Positions 59,009-64,000 of a stretch of DNA of 64,000 nucleotides are shown one piece after another. Every line of letters begins with the position of its first letter. Within the stretch, counting starts at the first letter, position 1. The notes under the pieces were generated by a model. It was not told the origin of the DNA. It was given only the letters and a program-made list of their open reading frames with translations, and did no database searches. The stretch lies in contig JACAXG010000069.1 of assembly GCA_018881555.1 (NCBI GenBank), positions 2,589,403 to 2,653,402 on the forward strand, read 5' to 3'. Origin of the DNA: Amblyornis subalaris (lineage: Eukaryota; Chordata; Aves; Passeriformes; Ptilonorhynchidae). A program made the position numbers and the translations under genes.

Positions 59009-62000
59009 GTATGTTTTGTGGTGTTCTTAAAAGTCACTCTCATTATTAGAGAATTCTAAATGTCATAATCTCAATCACAGTAAAAATGCAAATACCCTCA
59101 TGAATACTGTGATGATGGATGACTCCAGTAGAGTTTTTTGCTTGAGTGGCTTAGTTCATGGAAAGAAGCACACGCCTGGCTTTGGCTGTGGTTGGGTTAA
59201 GATTGCCTTCATCAGGAGTTTAAAAATTACTGTGTTCTATGCTAGAAGTACCAAAACAGAGGCATGTACTTGATGTTCTTGCTTTTGATTTTTCTGTGTG
59301 TCCTGTACATTTTACAGAACTGTTGTTAAATCTAATTATTATATTAAATATTTAATCACTTCCAAGTTATTAAAACCATGCTTTTTTAGACTTTCTGAAA
59401 TGGTTCTGCAGTTGATGGTGGAATGCTTGTTGCTGCTGGTGGACTGTGGTGCTTTCAAACTTGTGCATCTTCACTCTGGTTGTGTCATCTAGACTACTGT
59501 TACTTTACATAATGGGACAGTTAGCTTGGAAATGGGATATAAAAATCTCTGAATTGTTAGGATTTGTAAATATTCCTGGAGGTCTTGAGTATGTCTATCT
59601 CAGAAATGTTTCTTTTTTTCCTGGGCTGTCCTTCTACTCTTTCTTAATTTGTGCAAATGCAGAAGCAGAGTCAGCACTGGATATTGAAACTCCTGTCATC
59701 TGCTTCCCTATTTGTAGATGTCTCTTCATTATAATAGTTTGAATGCAATATTTATATCTGCTACTATGAGAATGGCTTTGCCTTTCTTTAATATATTTAT
59801 ATAAGCTTCTTGCAGTCTTTCGTGTCCATGGAAAATGCTTAGTCTTGACAAACGTACGGCAATAGGCTTGTGGTATTGTTAAGTGCACAGATAGCTGGCA
59901 GTGTTAGTTGTGTTCTAATACTGTAATTATGTATGTCTACACACACATAACAAATGCATTCTTTTAGTCAGGTCATCGAATGCCCTTATTCATATCACTC
60001 TGTTCATGTCTCTTGTACCCTGACCTAGCTAGACTCTTTGTTTGATATAATCTGTTTCTGGGAACATTAGGCCTATCTGTTCCAGAATACATAGTCTCTG
60101 AAAATGCAAATTAAGATGCAATCTCTTCGTTTTCATTCTCTGTGATTTCTGATGCATTCAGCTCTTTTGATCTGAATTTTTCAATTGAATACATTTTAAA
60201 TTGGAAAAGTATTTGGACCTTGATTTAATATGGTGTCACAATTGCAAAACAGTCTTCACCACGTATTTAAAGAATCTTCTGCAAGAGCTTTACCTGCATG
60301 CTTTATGTGTCAATACAGCAGGATAAAAGTAAGTTCCAGAACTACTCCAGTACCACTGGAATATATCTGAGGTATGGGTTGTATTTGTCATCTCGTTTCC
60401 AAATTGTGTGAAATTTCATTGCAAGTGTATTTTGTGGCTCCTGTTCTCTTCTATGATTCTTTGCCTCAGGGGGTTTAGTTAGATTTTTGTCTCTTTCGAA
60501 AGCTCCATGTTGTATGCTTACTCTGTTGTAATATTGGTATGTCATTGTTGGAATGCACCTTATTTCCCTGTATTACCTCCTCCCTCAATGGTCAGCATTC
60601 TGTGACATACAGCATGTTTGGATATTAAGCACTTGAAAAGTCTGTGTGGTAGCTGTTAGTTTACAGAATAAGACTCGTCATTCCTCTGCAAGACAAGTCT
60701 CAAATGTTGTGGCCCCCTGTCCCCTGTATTTCCTAAAACAGATCTATTTTCTGCTTACTGTATTTAAAAAAAACAGAAGAAAAGAGCAGATCAGAGGGAT
60801 GAAGATGAAGAGGAAGGCTGGGGTGAGGCAGGCAAGGTGTCTCATGTTTCATGCAGAATGGAGCTGGGGTGATGCTATGGTATCAACAGCATTTAGACTT
60901 GAGAAGCAGAAATTGAGCTCTGCTTGGTCAATTTTTATTTTCCTGAAGTGCAATCACTTTCAGGGATTACACCTACTGGAACTTGGTTTCCCCCCTGAGC
61001 CCTTGGTAGCTGAGATGTTTTTCCTTATGTAGCTCGAGGCTGGCATTATAGAAACCTGCTGCCAAGAAGCTGTGGTTTGAATGAGCTTTCTAATGTGACA
61101 TACAAATTACAGCTCGATTGAAATCCATCTCATCTATTGCTGCTGATTTCCTCTTAACAGCAAGCTTTTCTCATCTCTCTGTCAGTTACATAGCAAAACC
61201 CACCTAAATAGGTGTGTATCTGTCACTCAGTGGATTTTGTTCAGGTCTGGAACGAATGTATTTGTGTTGGTGCAGTATTGCAGATGGGCAGGTGGAATGG
61301 GAAGGTGTTGTGAAGATTGCAGCTATCTTGGGATATGGACAATACTTTAAAGAAAGTATTGCTCTAAAAGGGGTATGGGGAGATTGCAGATAGATAAGCT
61401 CAATTTTTGCAAGTTCACTTTTACTTCTTGTTAAGCAGTAGGACTTCCTGTATTTCTTAAAATCTGTGTTGTTTCTTTCCCCTTTTCTTGGTTGGCTGAA
61501 CTGAGTCAGATAACTTCTCAACTTCCAGAAACTGGCAATAAATTCCGTATTGATTACAAAGCTTACTGTCATCTCTGCTATGAGAGGCTTCATAGACTGG
61601 TACCCCCATCATGTGGGGAAAATGCAAACTGCATGATCTTTGCACACTATTTAGAAGCTTCAGATTCATTATAGCATGTACAATTCAAACCCTATACGTA
61701 AAATGCTGTCAGTTATACTTTGTGAAAATGCTGATTGTTTTTGAAGTTAATATGAAAAAAAATTGGAAGTTAAACTCTAAAGGCAATATTAAGAGGTTTT
61801 TGTATGTAAATGAACACATGAAGCTATCTTCTAAAATCTCACCTAAGACTGACAGATCTAGGACTTTCTGAAATTTCTGGCAGCTTATTCAAAATCTGTT
61901 TAAGTATTTACTGTTACTTAAATATTTAGATTAATTTGGCAATTTTTGAAGTACTTAAATATTTTAATATTTTTTGGCAGTTTTCTGTTTTTTCTGTCTC

Positions 62001-62516
62001 TAAATTTGTTGAGTAATTCACTTCCAAGGTCTCAGATGGAGAGGGTAGTCCCTGTACATTTGACTTCTGTATGATTTGGAAATACATTCCTTGAGTTTTA
62101 AGCATATATGCTTATTTGAGTTTGAATTTTAAGCAGTGAACCGCACTTTGAGCTCTGCAGGGGCATTGTCAGTAAAACTTTGGGTATCCTTTTTTTCATG
62201 TGTGATTGTCTCTGTGGGGTAGGTGGAAAAAAAGGAAATAATTTTCTTCAATATGTTTTGCCAAGTAGTTAAACCCATTACTGTAATTTCCTTTTTTGTA
62301 TGTGTTTTTTTTCTTTCCTGCTTACTTTGATCAGTGGAGTATTTTAAATATTAATATTGCTTGATTAGATGTAACTGGATAGTTACTGTCAAAATAAACG
62401 TGAGGCATACACCATTACACTATTACTTTTTCTCCTGAATGTTACTCAGCTTGGACAGGGAGTGAGCTTCAGGCAGCAGAGTTGGCACTTCAGGTGTGGG
62501 AAGTTCATACTCCCTG
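59009..62516. other. GPBP1 first coding intron, left part
   Basis: AT-rich intron; no repeat or exon recognised. Confidence 0.5.
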
Positions 62517-63280
62517 GAATCATAGAATTATATGATTGTGGTTTGGATTGGAAGGGACCTTAAAGATCATCTAATTCCAACCCCCCTGCTGTGGGCAGGG
62601 ACACCTTCCACTAGACCAGATTGCTTGGAGCCTGTCCAGCCTGACCTGGGAAACTTCCGGGGATGGGACATCCACAACTTCTCTGGATAGCTGGTTCCAG
62701 TGCCTCACCACCCTCACAGTAAAGAATTTCTTCCTGGTATCCAATCTAAACCTACTGTCTCTTGGTTTGAAGCCATTCCCACTTGTCCTGTCACCACAGT
62801 TCCTGTCCAAGTTCCCTCTCCACTTTCCCTGTAGGCCCCTTTCAGATACTGGAAGGCTGCTATGAGGTCTCCACACAACCTTCTCTTTTCCAAGTTGAAC
62901 AGCCCCAACTTTCTCAGCCTTCTTAGGGAAGGTGCTCCAATTCTCTTACCAACCTTGTGGCCCTTGACTGGGCTTGCTCAAACATTTCCATGTTATTTCT
63001 GTGTTGGGGACCCCAGAACTGGATGCAGCACTCTGGTGGGGGGGGTCTCACAAGAGCCAGTCAAAGGGGTAGGATCACCTCCCTCACCCTGCTGGCCATG
63101 CTGCTTTGGATGCAGCCCAGGATTTGTTTGGCTTTCTGGGCTGTGAGTGCACACTGCAGGCTTGTGTTGTTTTTTCTCACGCATTGCCTTACCACCCAGG
63201 GTGCTTCTATGCATTTGTAGGTCTTGTGGCCCTGGGATGTGTTGGATCTCTTGTACCACGTGCAGCACGGTGGATGTACA
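62517..63280 (-). repeat. CR1 LINE fragment (minus sense)
   Basis: Opens with the inverted CR1 tail (GGAATCATAGAATTATATG) and runs through the reverse complement of the ORF2 C-terminus; minus frames read [20 protein letters not shown] and [20 protein letters not shown]. Fairly well preserved, 5'-truncated near 63280. Confidence 0.93.
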
Positions 63281-64000
63281 TGTGCACAGTGAGTCTGGTG
63301 GGAGGGAAGGGGGCTTTGCTTCATCTGCGTCAAAGGTGGCTGTGTAACAGCCAGGTGCCCGTGTGACACAGCCCTCTGCTCTGTCACTGGAGGATGTGTG
63401 TGGGAACAGCAGGAAGGCTCAGCACTACTTCTGCAGAATGAAAACTTGGTTTTCAATTTTCACCATGTAGCGGCAAAAGAATTGGTATGAGTGTTAAAAA
63501 GGTACATCCAGATAGAAGTTATAAGGAGGACAGGGGTTGTGTAAGGCAAGATATTTTTTGGTTTAATCCCCTTAGGTATGAATTCTAGTCAGGATGTGGT
63601 TTGATTTCTTAGTGCTATTCTCAAGATTTTAGTTTATAAACTACTTCCTACTGATATATTAAAAATTTATTTCTTTAAAATTTCGATAATGTCTACTAAT
63701 AAGCTGAAAATTTGAAGTATCTTTGTGAATCTGGACACTTTTGACTCTAGGTTTTATTAGTAATTCATAACTACTTGTATGTGCTTTATTAAGTTATAAT
63801 GACAAGATTAATGATTTGGGCTTTATTTGGGTATAGCTGCCTCAGGTGGAAGTGACTCCTTGCTTTCTATGGAATGCACATATGTAGTCTCTGAAAATCC
63901 ATATTAAGGTCCCAGGCTTCTTTTCTGCCTTCCAAATTGTGATCTTCTGTCTTTTCTTATATTTTTAAAACCTTTTTTCTTCTGCTGCAACACATTTGAC
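63281..64000. other. GPBP1 first coding intron, right edge
   Basis: No recognised feature; the second coding exon is not reached. Confidence 0.5.

Noticed and set aside
59298..61871. Several 60-130 codon frames after the GPBP1 coding exon
   Set aside because: None resembles the next GPBP1 exon or any known family, and splice sites do not frame them.

Overview
This window is nuclear DNA from a bird. CR1 retrotransposon copies (avian/reptilian LINEs) occur throughout, several avian-type endogenous retrovirus LTRs are present, and two conserved vertebrate genes are recognisable from exon-level protein matches with consensus splice sites. The species cannot be fixed from the sequence; the density and low divergence of LTR elements would fit a neoavian such as a songbird (inference). 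The MIER3-GPBP1 neighbourhood corresponds to human 5q11.2, which is largely chromosome Z in birds (established synteny, not tested here).

Region 1-22,731 (minus strand): MIER3, from the start codon in a CpG island through nine complete coding exons and part of a tenth that runs off the left edge. The exons join in frame (9+25+146+135+121+86+73+152+82 nt), including a 25-nt microexon at 22,042-22,066. The coding part covers the acidic N-terminus, the ELM2 domain and the first residues of the SANT domain. Intron 9 (59-10,256) is swollen by a CR1 copy that carries an internal palindrome, and by a gammaretrovirus-like provirus (3,067-8,978) nested inside an older ERVL-type LTR. Intron 7 holds a solo LTR with a 6-bp target duplication.

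Region 22,732-40,300: the spacer between two divergent promoters. It holds CR1 copies, an ERVL-type LTR fragment, a 1-kb solo LTR (28,936-29,990, with a 220-base assembly gap), and a complete 4-kb LTR element on the minus strand (32,787-36,811). That element has Lys-like primer binding site, polypurine tract and AAGTAT target duplications, but no recognisable pol. A long CR1 (about 36,890-39,376) is itself interrupted by another LTR.

Region 40,300-64,000 (plus strand): the CpG-island promoter of GPBP1 (vasculin), with a palindromic CRE, YY1-like site and long alternating purine-pyrimidine tracts. A roughly 17-kb 5' UTR intron follows, then the first coding exon (58,946-59,008), then an intron running off the right edge. 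A candidate alternative exon with a 71-codon open frame and a poly(A) signal lies at 41,747-42,090. LTRs, CR1 copies and a hexamer microsatellite fill the introns.

MIER3 and GPBP1 are both nuclear transcription regulators arranged head to head with about 18 kb between promoters. I found no clearly novel biological system. The most unusual items are the pol-less LTR element, the CR1 palindrome, the nested retrovirus, and the candidate exon downstream of the GPBP1 promoter.
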